Shown: positions 10,238-19,231 of the stretch, piece by piece
How positions within the stretch are numbered: position 1 is the stretch's first letter
Layout of the letters: each line of letters starts with the position of its first letter
DNA from: Sinorhizobium psoraleae
Lineage (GTDB): Bacteria; Pseudomonadota; Alphaproteobacteria; Rhizobiales; Rhizobiaceae
Length of the DNA stretch: 64,000 bases
NCBI RefSeq assembly: GCF_013283645.1
Contig: NZ_JABEKV010000004.1
Span: 248,001 to 312,000 of the forward strand
Reading direction: 5' to 3'
Program-made: the position numbers and the translations under genes
Notes under the pieces: generated by a model
Seen by the model: the letters and a program-made list of their open reading frames with translations, nothing else
What the model was told of the DNA's origin: nothing
Database searches by the model: none

Positions 10238-11119
10238 GTGGCGGCCCACGGCCTGCCGGGTACAGGAGGCAGGTTGGCGATTATTGCTGGCGCTGGCGCG
10301 CTGCCACATCACGTGGCGGAGGCGGCGCGGCGGCAGGGCGAGAACCCTTTCATCATTGCACTGTCGCGCGAAGCGGACGCCGACTGGACGGGATTCGACC
10401 ACTCCATCCTCGCCATCGGTGATTTCGCCGCAATCAGCCGGACCTTCGAGGCAGAGGGGATCGATCGTGTCGTGCTCTCCGGAGGTGTCCGGCGGCGACC
10501 GGAATGGCGTGATATCCGCCCCACGCTCAGAACGCTCGCCAAAGTGCCGAGCGTCCTTCGGACTCTGATGTCCGGCGGCGACGATGCGGTCCTGCGAATG
10601 GCGATGGATCTCATCGAAGCAAGCGGCGCCCGTGTCATCGGTGTGCAGGACGTCGTCCCCAATCTTCTCGCAGATGCCGGCCCACTCGGAACCCACATGC
10701 CTACCGATGACGATCGCCGGGATGTGGAAGCTGGGATCGCCGCTGCCAATGCATTGGGAGCGCTCGATGTCGGGCAGGGCGCCGTCGCCGTCGGCGGCAG
10801 GGTGATCGCGCTCGAGGGCGCTGAAGGCACCGATGCCATGCTGGCTCGTGTTGCCGCACTCAAGGCGGAAGGCCGGGTCTCTGCCCGCCGCCGCGGGGTT
10901 CTCGTCAAGCTCTGCAAACCGCAACAGGACGAACGCGCGGACCTGCCCTCGATTGGTCCTTCCACGGTCGCCGGCGCCGAGGCGGCGGGTCTCGCAGGCA
11001 TCGCAATCGAAGCGGGCAGGGCACTTGTCCTTGAGCGCTCGCAGATCATCGAAATGGCCGACAAGAGCGGCCTGTTCATTCTGGGTGTTGAACGCGGCGG
11101 CTACGGGAGCCGTCGATGA
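10238..11119 (+). CDS. lpxI: UDP-2,3-diacylglucosamine pyrophosphatase LpxI (DUF1009)
   Basis: Cleaves UDP-2,3-diacylglucosamine to lipid X. LpxI replaces the unrelated LpxH in alphaproteobacteria, and its position between lpxA and lpxB supports the call. The 293 aa start with a GRLAIIAGAGALPHHVAEAA region, then a VVLSGGVRRRPEW motif, a VIGVQDVVPNLLADAGPLG block and a C-terminal SIGPSTVAGAEAAGLAGIAIE. The start is uncertain. I chose the GTG at 10238 because AGAGG at 10224-10228 is 9 nt away; an in-frame TTG overlaps the lpxA stop. It overlaps lpxB by 4 nt. Confidence 0.9.
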   Translation: MAAHGLPGTGGRLAIIAGAGALPHHVAEAARRQGENPFIIALSREADADWTGFDHSILAIGDFAAISRTFEAEGIDRVVLSGGVRRRPEWRDIRPTLRTLAKVPSVLRTLMSGGDDAVLRMAMDLIEASGARVIGVQDVVPNLLADAGPLGTHMPTDDDRRDVEAGIAAANALGALDVGQGAVAVGGRVIALEGAEGTDAMLARVAALKAEGRVSARRRGVLVKLCKPQQDERADLPSIGPSTVAGAEAAGLAGIAIEAGRALVLERSQIIEMADKSGLFILGVERGGYGSRR

Positions 11120-12300
11120 CCGGCACAGGTTACAAACTGGCCGTAATAGCCGGAGAAGTCTCCGGAGACCTGCTCGGCGCCGATCTGGTGCGCGCGCTTC
11201 GGTCTCGTCTTGAAGGTTCGCTCGAATTGGTCGGCGTCGGCGGCGAGGCGCTTGAAGCCGAGGGGCTGACATCGCTGTTCGACTATTCCGAGCTGTCGAT
11301 CATGGGTTTTTCGCAGGTGCTTGCGCGTTTGCCGAAGTTGCTCCTGCGCATCCGCCAGACCGCCCGTGCGATCATCTCGGCGTGGCCCGATGCATTGCTG
11401 ATTATCGACAGCCCGGATTTTACCCACCGCGTGGCTCGGCACGTGCGCGCCGCGCTACCGCACTTGCCGGTGATCAATTATGTCTGTCCGAGCGTTTGGG
11501 CGTGGAAGCCTGAGCGCGCACCGCGCATGCGTACCTATGTCGATCATGTGCTTGCGGTTCTACCGTTCGAGCCGGAGGTGATGCGTACACTTGGTGGCCC
11601 GCCGACCACCTATGTCGGGCATCGCCTTGCGTCCGACGCGAATGTCCTGGCGGTTCGTGCGCGCCAGCACGAGAAGCAGCGGCGGGAACGGCAGCAAGAG
11701 CCCGCGACCTGTCTCCTGCTTCCGGGGTCACGCGGGAGCGAGGTCAGCCGCTTGCTGCCGATTTTTCGCGAGACTGTCGAGGAACTCGCGGCGCGTCACG
11801 AAGGCATGCGCTTTCTGCTGCCGACAGTTCCTCGCCAGGAGCGGCGCGTAAAGGAAGTGACGGCATCGTGGAAGGTCCGGCCTGAAATCTCCGTCGCGGC
11901 GGACAGGAAGTGGGAGGCTTTTGCCGAGGCCGACGCCGCGCTCGCCGCTTCCGGGACCGTTATCCTCGAACTCGCGCTTGCCGGGATTCCCGTCGTTTCG
12001 ACCTACAAGGCCGATTGGCTTGTCAGTTTCCTGCACTCGCGGATCGGGATATGGACTGCCGCACTTCCGAACCTGATTGCTGATTTTCCGATCGTGCCGG
12101 AGTATTTCAACAAGGCGATCCGGCCGGCGGCGCTGACACGCTGGTTCGAGCGGCTTTCGATCGATACGCCACAACGCCGTGCCATGCTTGACGGTTTCGC
12201 CCTTGTGCAACAGCGCATGGCAACCGACCGTCCGCCTGGCGACAAGGCGGCGGAAATCGTCTTCGATTATCTCCAAAGAAAAAAGCCCGGCCATTTCTGA
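11116..12300 (+). CDS. lpxB: Lipid-A-disaccharide synthase
   Basis: Glycosyltransferase family 19 enzyme that joins lipid X to UDP-2,3-diacylglucosamine, giving the lipid A disaccharide. The 394 aa show LAVIAGEVSGDLLGADLVRAL at the N-terminus, IDSPDFTHRVARHVR, YVCPSVWAWKPERA and the C-terminal AASGTVILELALAGIPVVSTYK, all diagnostic. ATGA overlap with lpxI. Its stop codon lies in the loop of the terminator that ends the envelope cluster. Confidence 0.96.
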   Translation: MTGTGYKLAVIAGEVSGDLLGADLVRALRSRLEGSLELVGVGGEALEAEGLTSLFDYSELSIMGFSQVLARLPKLLLRIRQTARAIISAWPDALLIIDSPDFTHRVARHVRAALPHLPVINYVCPSVWAWKPERAPRMRTYVDHVLAVLPFEPEVMRTLGGPPTTYVGHRLASDANVLAVRARQHEKQRRERQQEPATCLLLPGSRGSEVSRLLPIFRETVEELAARHEGMRFLLPTVPRQERRVKEVTASWKVRPEISVAADRKWEAFAEADAALAASGTVILELALAGIPVVSTYKADWLVSFLHSRIGIWTAALPNLIADFPIVPEYFNKAIRPAALTRWFERLSIDTPQRRAMLDGFALVQQRMATDRPPGDKAAEIVFDYLQRKKPGHF

Positions 12301-12310
12301 CCGGGCTTTT
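12281..12310. terminator. Bidirectional terminator between lpxB and gltA
   Basis: A perfect 10-bp stem (12281-12290 with 12301-12310) with a 10-nt loop that contains the lpxB stop. On the minus strand a T-rich TTTTTTCTTT follows, on the plus strand TTTTCGATTTC, so it can end both convergent transcripts. Confidence 0.85.
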
Positions 12311-12330
12311 CGATTTCACCGGATGCCCGC

Positions 12331-13620
12331 TCAGCGCTTTGAGACAGGGAGGTAGTCGCGCTGCGGAGCGCCGACATAGAGCTGACGCGGGCGGCCGATG
12401 CGCTGTTCCGGGTCCTCGATCATTTCGTTCCACTGCGCGATCCAGCCGACGGTGCGGGCCAGCGCGAAGAGCACGGTGAACATGGTGGTGGGGAAGCCCA
12501 GCGCCTTCAGCGTGATGCCGGAATAGAAGTCGATGTTCGGATAAAGCTTCTTTTCGATGAAATACTCGTCGGTCAGCGCAATGCGCTCGAGTTCCATCGC
12601 GACTTCGAGCAGCGGATCGTCCTTGTGGCCGAGCTCGGCGAGAACCTCATGCGTCGTCTTCTGCATGATCTTCGCGCGGGGATCGTAGTTCTTGTAAACG
12701 CGATGGCCGAAGCCCATCAGGCGGAACGGATCGTTCTTGTCCTTGGCCTTGGCGATATATTCCGGAATGCGATCGACCGTGCCGATCTCGGCGAGCATAT
12801 TGAGTGCCGCTTCGTTGGCACCACCGTGAGCCGGTCCCCAGAGGCAGGCGATGCCGGCCGCAATACATGCAAACGGGTTTGCGCCCGACGATCCGGCGAG
12901 GCGGACGGTCGAGGTCGATGCATTCTGCTCGTGATCGGCGTGCAGGATGAAGATCCGATCCATCGCGCGTGCAAGAACCGGGTTCACGACATACTCCTCG
13001 CAGGGTACCGCAAAGCACATGCGCAGGAAGTTAGAGGCGTAGTCGAGGTCGTTCTTCGGGTAAACGAACGGCTGGCCGATATGATATTTGTAAGCCATCG
13101 CGGCAATCGTCGGCATCTTCGCGATCATGCGCAGCGACGCGACCATGCGCTGGTGCGGATCGGTGATGTCGGTCGAGTCGTGATAGAAGGCCGACAAGGC
13201 GCCGACGCAGCCGCACATGACGGCCATCGGGTGCGCGTCACGGCGGAAACCGGTGAAGAAGCGCGACATCTGTTCGTGGACCATCGTGTGATGGGTCACC
13301 CGGTAGTCGAAGTCGTCCTTCTGAGCCTTGGTCGGCAGTTCACCATAGAGGAGCAGATAGCACACTTCGAGGAAGTCGCCGTGTTCCGCCAGTTGCTCGA
13401 TCGGATAGCCGCGATGGAGCAGCACGCCCTCGTCGCCGTCGATATAGGTGATCTTGGATTCACACGACGCCGTCGACGTGAAGCCGGGATCGTAGGTGAA
13501 CATGTGCGTCTGCTTGTAGAGCGATCCGATATCGACGACGGCCGGCCCAATGGATCCCGATCGCACTGGCAGTTCCGCCGATTTTCCATCGAATGTTACG
13601 ACCGCGCTTTTTTCTGACAT
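12331..13620 (-). CDS. gltA: Citrate synthase
   Basis: Condenses acetyl-CoA with oxaloacetate to start the TCA cycle. The 429 aa carry the type-II bacterial signature: the active-site [11 protein letters not shown] segment, the [14 protein letters not shown] motif with its catalytic His, and a C-terminal aspartate region. The start ATG (13618-13620) has GGAGGG upstream. Convergent to lpxB and divergent from the comEC-like gene, with its own promoter and leader hairpin. Confidence 0.97.
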   Translation of the reverse strand: MSEKSAVVTFDGKSAELPVRSGSIGPAVVDIGSLYKQTHMFTYDPGFTSTASCESKITYIDGDEGVLLHRGYPIEQLAEHGDFLEVCYLLLYGELPTKAQKDDFDYRVTHHTMVHEQMSRFFTGFRRDAHPMAVMCGCVGALSAFYHDSTDITDPHQRMVASLRMIAKMPTIAAMAYKYHIGQPFVYPKNDLDYASNFLRMCFAVPCEEYVVNPVLARAMDRIFILHADHEQNASTSTVRLAGSSGANPFACIAAGIACLWGPAHGGANEAALNMLAEIGTVDRIPEYIAKAKDKNDPFRLMGFGHRVYKNYDPRAKIMQKTTHEVLAELGHKDDPLLEVAMELERIALTDEYFIEKKLYPNIDFYSGITLKALGFPTTMFTVLFALARTVGWIAQWNEMIEDPEQRIGRPRQLYVGAPQRDYLPVSKR

Positions 13621-13643
13621 GGGACCCTCCGTCTTATGGCAAC

Positions 13644-13663
13644 GTGGCATAGAGATATGCCAC
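13644..13663 (-). promoter_or_regulatory. Hairpin in gltA leader
   Basis: Perfect 8-bp inverted repeat (13644-13651 with 13656-13663) with a GAGA/TCTC loop, 23 nt upstream of the gltA start and just before its ribosome-binding site. GCAAC/GTTGC sequences outside can extend the stem around a bulge. It may be a regulatory mRNA hairpin or an operator; seen in sequence, function inferred. Confidence 0.5.
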
Positions 13664-13684
13664 GAAAGTGAACGTTGCGAATTT

Positions 13685-13712
13685 GCTATATGATTTATTT
13701 TCGACTGCCAAG
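13685..13712 (-). promoter_or_regulatory. Probable gltA promoter
   Basis: On the minus strand, CTTGGC (13712-13707) and TATAGC (13690-13685) are 16 nt apart, close to the alphaproteobacterial housekeeping consensus. This predicts a start near 13678 and a leader of about 58 nt that contains the hairpin. Confidence 0.5.
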
Positions 13713-13790
13713 CTGTACGAAAGGCAAATGGTGCGATGCGAAAATGTGCATATGGCAACGCAATAATCGCACGTTATGGCAAGATGTCCA

Positions 13791-13836
13791 ATCAGATCAA
13801 TGATCGTTAATCTGATAATGCGGTACCATTCTATAT
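13791..13836 (+). promoter_or_regulatory. Inverted repeat and -10-like box before comEC-like gene
   Basis: ATCAGAT (13791-13797) and ATCTGAT (13810-13816) form an inverted repeat with a 12-nt spacer. A CTATAT at 13831-13836 matches the alphaproteobacterial -10 box. Together they look like a regulated promoter for the gene downstream. No regulator can be named. Confidence 0.35.
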
Positions 13837-13938
13837 AGCTCTGCCGATTTTTTGTGCAAATGAGCTTCTGGTTGCAATATCACGACGTTGGTTGCAGGAT
13901 CCGGTTCGACAGCCGCAGAGGGGCAGAGCGGAACGGGA

Positions 13939-16374
13939 ATGGGTACGGAAGAGCGAGGGCGGACAACGCGCGATGCGGTGGACCGTGCGCCGTCTTTCAT
14001 CGGCAGTCAGGTCTCCGTTCTTGCCGTCAACGCGCCGGTAGTCCGGCCCAGCGGCCGTTTGCCGTGGCTACCGAACGGCTCGTCAATGGGTTATGGGATC
14101 CATGCGGCCGCGTCTCCGATTTTCCGGCGTTTTCGCACGGCCGTGGAGGAGGAAGCCGACTTCGGGCACGGTTTCGTGCTGATCTCGGTGCTTCTGGCGC
14201 TAGGCTCGCTCGTTTGGTTCGCGCTGCCATACGACGTCGGAATCGCCAAACTTGCACCGCTGCTTTGCGTTTTCGGCATATCGGTGCTTCTGTGTCGAGG
14301 GCGGTTTGCGCCTTGGCGACCGCTCGCGGTCGCGCCCCTCATCTTCGTCGTCGGCATGTTGCTGGCCGCGGTCGAGACCGCACGTCTCGACACGGTCATT
14401 CTCGATGGACCGGTGACCACGAACCTTCGCGGAACCATTTTGTCGCGCGAGCAGGATGACCGGGGGCGCTGGCGGTATCTGGTCGAGGTCGATGAAACGT
14501 CCAGGCCGCGGCTGCGCAGACCGCCTTCCAAGGCAACGCTGCTGGCGCGAAGTCGCCACGAAGGATTTCCGGTCGGGGCGACCATCGAAGGAAAAGCGCG
14601 CCTTTCTCCGCCTTCGGGACCTGCGTTACCCGACTTGAACGACTTTGCCTTCGACGCCTTCTTCAAGGGCGTTGGAGCGGTCGGGTTTTTCTACGGCTCG
14701 CCCAGGCAGGCGCTGGGCGCGGCCGAGTCTCGCGCCGACACGTCTCTGTTTGCGCAGGGCAAGGCGCTTCTTGCTGCGGCGCGCGAAACTGTCGGCGCGC
14801 GGATCAGGGAGACGGTCGGCGGCGATACGGGTGCCATTGCGGCGGCACTCATCACCGCCGAAGAACGGGCCATCAGCCGCGAAACCGTCGAAACCCTGCG
14901 AGCGGCCGGGCTTTCGCATGTTCTGGCAATTTCGGGGCTCAACATGGTTCTCGCGGCGGGGACCTTTCTTGTTGGAGCGCGCACGCTTTTAAGTCTGGTT
15001 CCGGGCTTTGCCGAGCGGCTGCCGGTCAAGAAGATCGCGGCGGCCGGGGCCTTGGTGATGGTCCTGCTTTACATCCTGATTTCCGGCGGCGCGGTCTCGG
15101 CGCTTCGGTCCTGGATCATGATTTCCATCATGCTGGTCGCGGTCTTCTTTGACCGCGTCTCGATCAGCCTGCGGAACGTCGCTCTGGCAGGGATCATCAT
15201 TATCGCCTGGACACCGTCGGCGGTTGCCGGGCCGGGCTTCCAAATGTCCTTCGCGGCCACGCTGGCATTGGTGGCAGGCTATGCTCGCTGGCGCGAATAT
15301 CGGATGCGGGAGCAGGAGAGAGTGGCTGGCAGGCACCGCTGGGAGCTGGCGTCCAATTTTGCCATCAGCAGCGTCGCCACCTCTCTTATCGGCGGATTGG
15401 CGACGGCAGTTTACGCAGCCGCCTATTTTCATCGACTGCCGGCCTATGGATTGATCGCCAACGTCCTTGCCACGCCATTGATCAGCGTCCTCATTATGCC
15501 GTTCGGCTTGTTCGCCATGCTCCTTATGCCATTCGGGCTCGAACATTATCCATTGGTGGTGATGGGGCAGGGACTGGACTGGATGCTTGCGGTGGCGCGC
15601 TATGTGGCTTCGTTCAACGGCGAATGGGTGACGGGACGGGTGGGCACGGGCGGTTTTGTGCTGGCAGCGTTCGGCGGCATCATCCTGTGTGTGCTGCGAA
15701 CGCGGCTCGCGCTCGCAGGCGCCGTGTTGATCGTGTTCGGCGGAGCGGCGATCGCCTTGGAGCAGCGGGCGCAACGCCCCTCGGTCACGATATCGGAGGA
15801 TGGTCAACTTGTCGGGCTCATCGCCGAAGATGCGATCGCCACGAACCGGACCCGGCCGCCGGACTTTATCTTTTCGCAATGGCAACGGGCGCTTGCCGCC
15901 GCCAATCATGTTGCACCTACCATCGAAGGTGCTCCCGCTTCAGCCGCCAAATCGGAACCGCGCGACCGACAGGCAGGTACGGCGAGCGTGGCTGAAGTCC
16001 TTTCATCGGCAGAAACCGGCGGCTTTGTCTGCCGCAAGGGCGAATGGTGCGTCGGCCGAAGCCAGGAGGGCTGGACGATCATCATTGTCGAAGAGCCTGA
16101 ACTCTTCCCAGTTTTGTGCGAAGCAGCAGATCTCGTCATTGCAGCCACTCGTCGGCAGTTGCCCACCTGCAAATCGAGCCGCGCGCTGATCGTCACGGCC
16201 GAGACTCTGCGGGGGAGCGGCGCGATCGAAATTTATGCCGATCGGACACAGTCCGCAGCGCCGCCGCGCATGCGCATCACGAAGTCGTTCACCTCCTCGG
16301 AGAGACCGTGGCAACGTCACCGCCGGTACAATTGGCGCAGCAATGACTTCTCCACCGAGGAAGGCACCTTCTAA
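13939..16374 (+). CDS. ComEC/Rec2-family membrane protein with degenerate C-terminal domain
   Basis: ComEC is the inner-membrane channel for DNA uptake in competent bacteria. This 811-aa protein has an N-terminal pair of membrane segments (FVLISVLLALGSLVWFAL), a DUF4131-like OB region (GTILSREQDDRGRWRYLVEV) and the Competence-domain core (AALITAEERAISRETVETLRAAGLSHVLAISGLNM), followed by many membrane helices. The C-terminal ~190 residues occupy the place of the metallo-beta-lactamase nuclease domain but show no HxHxDH motif. The start is uncertain: ATG 13939, a TTG at 13888 or an ATG at 14086 are possible. No other competence genes are near. Confidence 0.85.
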   Translation: MGTEERGRTTRDAVDRAPSFIGSQVSVLAVNAPVVRPSGRLPWLPNGSSMGYGIHAAASPIFRRFRTAVEEEADFGHGFVLISVLLALGSLVWFALPYDVGIAKLAPLLCVFGISVLLCRGRFAPWRPLAVAPLIFVVGMLLAAVETARLDTVILDGPVTTNLRGTILSREQDDRGRWRYLVEVDETSRPRLRRPPSKATLLARSRHEGFPVGATIEGKARLSPPSGPALPDLNDFAFDAFFKGVGAVGFFYGSPRQALGAAESRADTSLFAQGKALLAAARETVGARIRETVGGDTGAIAAALITAEERAISRETVETLRAAGLSHVLAISGLNMVLAAGTFLVGARTLLSLVPGFAERLPVKKIAAAGALVMVLLYILISGGAVSALRSWIMISIMLVAVFFDRVSISLRNVALAGIIIIAWTPSAVAGPGFQMSFAATLALVAGYARWREYRMREQERVAGRHRWELASNFAISSVATSLIGGLATAVYAAAYFHRLPAYGLIANVLATPLISVLIMPFGLFAMLLMPFGLEHYPLVVMGQGLDWMLAVARYVASFNGEWVTGRVGTGGFVLAAFGGIILCVLRTRLALAGAVLIVFGGAAIALEQRAQRPSVTISEDGQLVGLIAEDAIATNRTRPPDFIFSQWQRALAAANHVAPTIEGAPASAAKSEPRDRQAGTASVAEVLSSAETGGFVCRKGEWCVGRSQEGWTIIIVEEPELFPVLCEAADLVIAATRRQLPTCKSSRALIVTAETLRGSGAIEIYADRTQSAAPPRMRITKSFTSSERPWQRHRRYNWRSNDFSTEEGTF

Positions 16375-16559
16375 ATTCGTCCGACAGGAAAAATGCGACT
16401 CGGCTGCATTATTCTTGATTATTTTACTCCACAAATTCTTGCCATTCGGTCATAGTTCGTCGTAAAGAGCCAGCGAACGCACGCGGGGCTTGTTCGTACC
16501 CCCGGGGGTTGCATCGCGACCATGGCGGCAAGACAGGCGCACTATATGTGAGGAACGAG

Positions 16560-17552
16560 ATGTCAAACCGGATCCGGCGGAAATTAAACGTGTTGTTTGC
16601 GGCAACACTCGCCATTTCGTTTGTCGGGGCGGCCGCGACCGGCTTCGCCCAAGCGGTGCAGCAGGACCCTTCCGCCGCGATCGTCAGGCAATCACAGGAT
16701 GCGCCCGCGCCCGCCGTCACGGCGCCGGTAGGTTCCGGCGGCCAAGCGAATGTCGCACCAGCGCCGTCGGCAACTGCCGATGCTGCGACACCGGCCGCAG
16801 AGGTTAACCCGGTTCTTCCTCACGATCTGTCGCCAATCGGCATGTTTCTCGCGGCCGATATCGTCGTCAAGGCCGTGATGATCGGCCTGGCGCTGGCGTC
16901 TGTCGTCACCTGGGCGATCTTCCTGGTAAAGACGGTGGAACTCGTTGGCGCAAAATCGCGGCTGAAGCGTGCGGTCCAAGTACTCACCGCAGCGAACGGC
17001 CTCGCCGAGGTCAAGACCGGACTTGATCGCAAGACCGGCGTTGCTGCGGAAATGGTCGCTGCGGCGATCGACGAAATGGTCCGCTCGGAAGCGGTTCTGG
17101 ATCATGCGCCGGCCGCAGGCATCAAGGAGCGCGTTTCGTCGCTGCTCGGCCGCATCGAGGTTAGAGCCGGCAAGCGGATGAGTGGCGGCACCGGCATTCT
17201 GGCCTCGATCGGCTCGGTCGGTCCCTTCGTCGGCCTGTTCGGTACGGTTTGGGGAATCATGAATTCGTTTATCGGCATCAGCAAAGCGCAGACGACCAAT
17301 CTGGCCATCGTCGCGCCAGGTATCGCCGAGGCCTTGCTGGCGACCGCAATCGGCCTGGTGGCGGCCATCCCGGCCGTGGTGATTTACAACTACTTCGCCC
17401 GGTCCGTGGGTGGATATAAGCTCATTCTGGCGGATGCCGCGACAGCGGTGGAGCGATTGGTGAGCCGCGACCTCGACCATCGATACGCGCGCAAGGCGCA
17501 GCCGCACAGGCGCGATGGCTATGCCGACGGTTCGATAGCCAGGATCGGATAA
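16560..17552 (+). CDS. exbB: ExbB-type proton channel subunit (MotA/TolQ/ExbB family)
   Basis: With ExbD it uses the proton gradient to energise TonB-dependent uptake through outer-membrane receptors. The 330 aa have a signal peptide-like start (to about residue 32), a Pro/Ala/Thr-rich linker (to about residue 85), then three membrane helices: IVVKAVMIGLALASVVTWAI, and the conserved GILASIGSVGPFVGLFGTVWGIMNSF and LLATAIGLVAAIPAVVIYNY segments. The long N-terminal extension is typical of the rhizobial ExbB subgroup. GAGGAACGAG precedes the ATG. exbD follows after 4 nt; no tonB is in the window. Confidence 0.92.
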   Translation: MSNRIRRKLNVLFAATLAISFVGAAATGFAQAVQQDPSAAIVRQSQDAPAPAVTAPVGSGGQANVAPAPSATADAATPAAEVNPVLPHDLSPIGMFLAADIVVKAVMIGLALASVVTWAIFLVKTVELVGAKSRLKRAVQVLTAANGLAEVKTGLDRKTGVAAEMVAAAIDEMVRSEAVLDHAPAAGIKERVSSLLGRIEVRAGKRMSGGTGILASIGSVGPFVGLFGTVWGIMNSFIGISKAQTTNLAIVAPGIAEALLATAIGLVAAIPAVVIYNYFARSVGGYKLILADAATAVERLVSRDLDHRYARKAQPHRRDGYADGSIARIG

Positions 17553-17556
17553 GGCC

Positions 17557-17982
17557 ATGGCGGGAAGGATATCTGAGAGCGGTAGTGATCTCGATGAGAA
17601 CAGCGAGATCAACGTTACGCCCTTCATCGACGTCATGCTGGTCTTGCTGATTATCTTCATGGTTGCCGCGCCTTTGGCGACGGTCGACATGAAGGTCGAT
17701 CTGCCGCAATCCGTGGCGAAGCCCGCGCCGCGAGACGACAAGCCTGTTTTCGTGACCCTCAAGGCAGACCTTACTCTGGCGATCGGCAACGACGAAACGG
17801 CTCGCGAAAGCTTCATTTCCGAGCTCAATCGGATAACGAACGGGAACACGGAAACACGGGTGCTCCTGCGTGCCGATCGTTTGGTCGACTATGGCGAGCT
17901 AATGACGGTGATGAACCTCATTCAAAGCGCAGGCTACGGCAAGATCGCTCTTGTCGGCCTCGAGGCCGCGCCTGGACGCTAA
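17557..17982 (+). CDS. exbD: ExbD-type biopolymer transport protein
   Basis: Partner of ExbB in the TonB energising complex. The 141 aa have a short cytoplasmic start, the single membrane helix within INVTPFIDVMLVLLIIFMVA whose Asp is the conserved proton-carrying residue, and a periplasmic TolR-like domain. It is separated from exbB by 4 nt and clearly cotranscribed. Confidence 0.94.
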   Translation: MAGRISESGSDLDENSEINVTPFIDVMLVLLIIFMVAAPLATVDMKVDLPQSVAKPAPRDDKPVFVTLKADLTLAIGNDETARESFISELNRITNGNTETRVLLRADRLVDYGELMTVMNLIQSAGYGKIALVGLEAAPGR

Positions 17983-18285
17983 CAATCGGCTGGCTGCGTC
18001 GCGGCTTTCGAAAATCTGCTGATACTTTGACGGGCTGCCTGAGGACCGATCCGCTCTTGGCTGGCGGATCCGTCGCGTTTCATTGCCCTTCTTTCGCTGC
18101 CGCTGTGCTGCGGCCTCCCGTTGCCGTTTTCCTTTTTGCTTGCCGAAACGTCGCTGTCGCTTGAAACCGGCGGTGCGGCGATTTATGAGCTTAGGCAACG
18201 GGCTGCGCTTCGGCAGCCAGATGCAAGATCGCGCGGATTTCCAGGACACCGGCACCGCGCCTATCCGGGACACGAGGGCAGTATC
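17983..18285 (+). other. exbD to methyltransferase intergenic region
   Basis: No gene is supported in these ~300 nt. A GATCCGC/GCGGATC inverted repeat (about 18048-18070) with a 9-nt loop could serve as a terminator for exbB-exbD, but no T-run follows. A short open frame over 18083-18289 has atypical, Arg/Cys-rich composition and is not convincing. Confidence 0.3.
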
Positions 18286-18945
18286 ATGAACTTCGAAGCA
18301 GCGCGCATTAAGATGGTGGACAATCAGATCCGGACCACGGATGTGACCTCCCATTCGGTGCTGTCTGCCTTCCTTTCCGTGCCGCGCGAAGAGTTCGTGC
18401 CTGCGAAAATGAAGGAGCTGGCCTATATCGATGCCGATATCGAGCTCGTCGGCGGCCTCGAGCCGCGTTACCTGATGGAGCCGTCGCCGCTTGCGAAGCT
18501 GTTGCAGCTTGCCGGAATTTCCAAGTCAGACGTCGTGCTGGAGATCGGTTGCGGTACGGGTTACGCCTCGGCATTGCTATCTCTGATTGCTGGCTCCGTC
18601 GTCGCTTTGGAAAGCGACGAAGGGCTGGCCGCGACGGCGACGGCGACGCTGGCGCGCCTCGGCTATGACAATATTGCGGTGGTGACCGGCAATCTTGCCG
18701 AAGGGTACGCTGCAGAATCGCCCTATGACGTGATTTTCATCAACGGTGCCGTGGAAACGATACCTGCCGGCCTTCTCGAACAACTCCGCGACGGCGGGCG
18801 TCTCGTGGCGGTGGAAGGATTTGGTAACGCATCTCGTGCGAAACTTTATGTGCGCGGATTCGGCAAGATCTCGGAGCGATCTGACTTCAACGCGGCCGTG
18901 AAACCCCTTCCCGGATTTCGGCGCGAGCGTTCGTTTGTTTTTTGA
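18286..18945 (+). CDS. PCMT-fold methyltransferase (protein-L-isoaspartate O-methyltransferase-like)
   Basis: 219 aa with the SAM-binding motif VVLEIGCGTGYASALLSLIA (about residues 78-98) and the overall layout of protein-L-isoaspartate methyltransferase: N-terminal MVDNQIRTTDVTSHSVLSAFLSVPREEFVP, then VIFINGAVETIPAGLLEQLRDGGR in two short blocks. The usual TxSQP substrate-site motif is replaced here by MEPSPLAKL, so true isoaspartate repair is uncertain. GAGGG precedes the ATG at 18286. It lies directly upstream of tolC. Confidence 0.8.
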   Translation: MNFEAARIKMVDNQIRTTDVTSHSVLSAFLSVPREEFVPAKMKELAYIDADIELVGGLEPRYLMEPSPLAKLLQLAGISKSDVVLEIGCGTGYASALLSLIAGSVVALESDEGLAATATATLARLGYDNIAVVTGNLAEGYAAESPYDVIFINGAVETIPAGLLEQLRDGGRLVAVEGFGNASRAKLYVRGFGKISERSDFNAAVKPLPGFRRERSFVF

Positions 18946-18953
18946 AGTACCAC

Positions 18954-18973
18954 ATGTTGAGGTTACTCAACAT
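18954..18973 (+). promoter_or_regulatory. Perfect inverted repeat upstream of tolC
   Basis: An 8-bp perfect repeat (18954-18961 with 18966-18973, core TGTTGAG-GTTA-CTCAACA) starts 9 nt after the methyltransferase stop. No T-run follows, so it fits an operator as well as a weak terminator. Confidence 0.45.
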
Positions 18974-18999
18974 AGAAGTGTCGGCGCGAAAATCGCAAT

Positions 19000-19015
19000 G
19001 TTGCCAATTGGCAAC
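19000..19015 (+). promoter_or_regulatory. 16-bp perfect palindrome upstream of tolC
   Basis: GTTGCCAATTGGCAAC is a gapless 16-bp palindrome 217 nt before the tolC start. Such sites are typical of dimeric TetR- or LacI-type repressors; the regulator is unknown. Another short repeat, TTACC-AC-GGTAA, lies near 19140-19151. Confidence 0.5.
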
Positions 19016-19231
19016 GTACCCTTTGTTTCTTTTGGAAATGGCTGCACATAGCGTCAGTGGATAGTTGTCGCGAGACCGAATCCGGGTTTCAAAGAGCACA
19101 GAGGTGGTGATTTGCTCGCCAGTGGGTGGCACGAGCACGTTACCACGGTAATGGTGCAGGTCGCCCGTAACGGAAGCGGACCTGCTGGAAATTGCGAGGC
19201 GGCGCCGCTGCCTCGGCTGATCGGAGGGAAG

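Noticed and set aside
16402..16530. Possible RirA- or Irr-type iron box before exbB (TGA-TTATTTTAC-TCC)
   Set aside because: Only one half matches TGA-N9-TCA and no clear Irr palindrome was found, so iron control is not supported from sequence.
18083..18289. 68-codon frame upstream of the first methyltransferase gene
   Set aside because: Arg/Cys-rich, no ribosome site, and ends inside the next gene.
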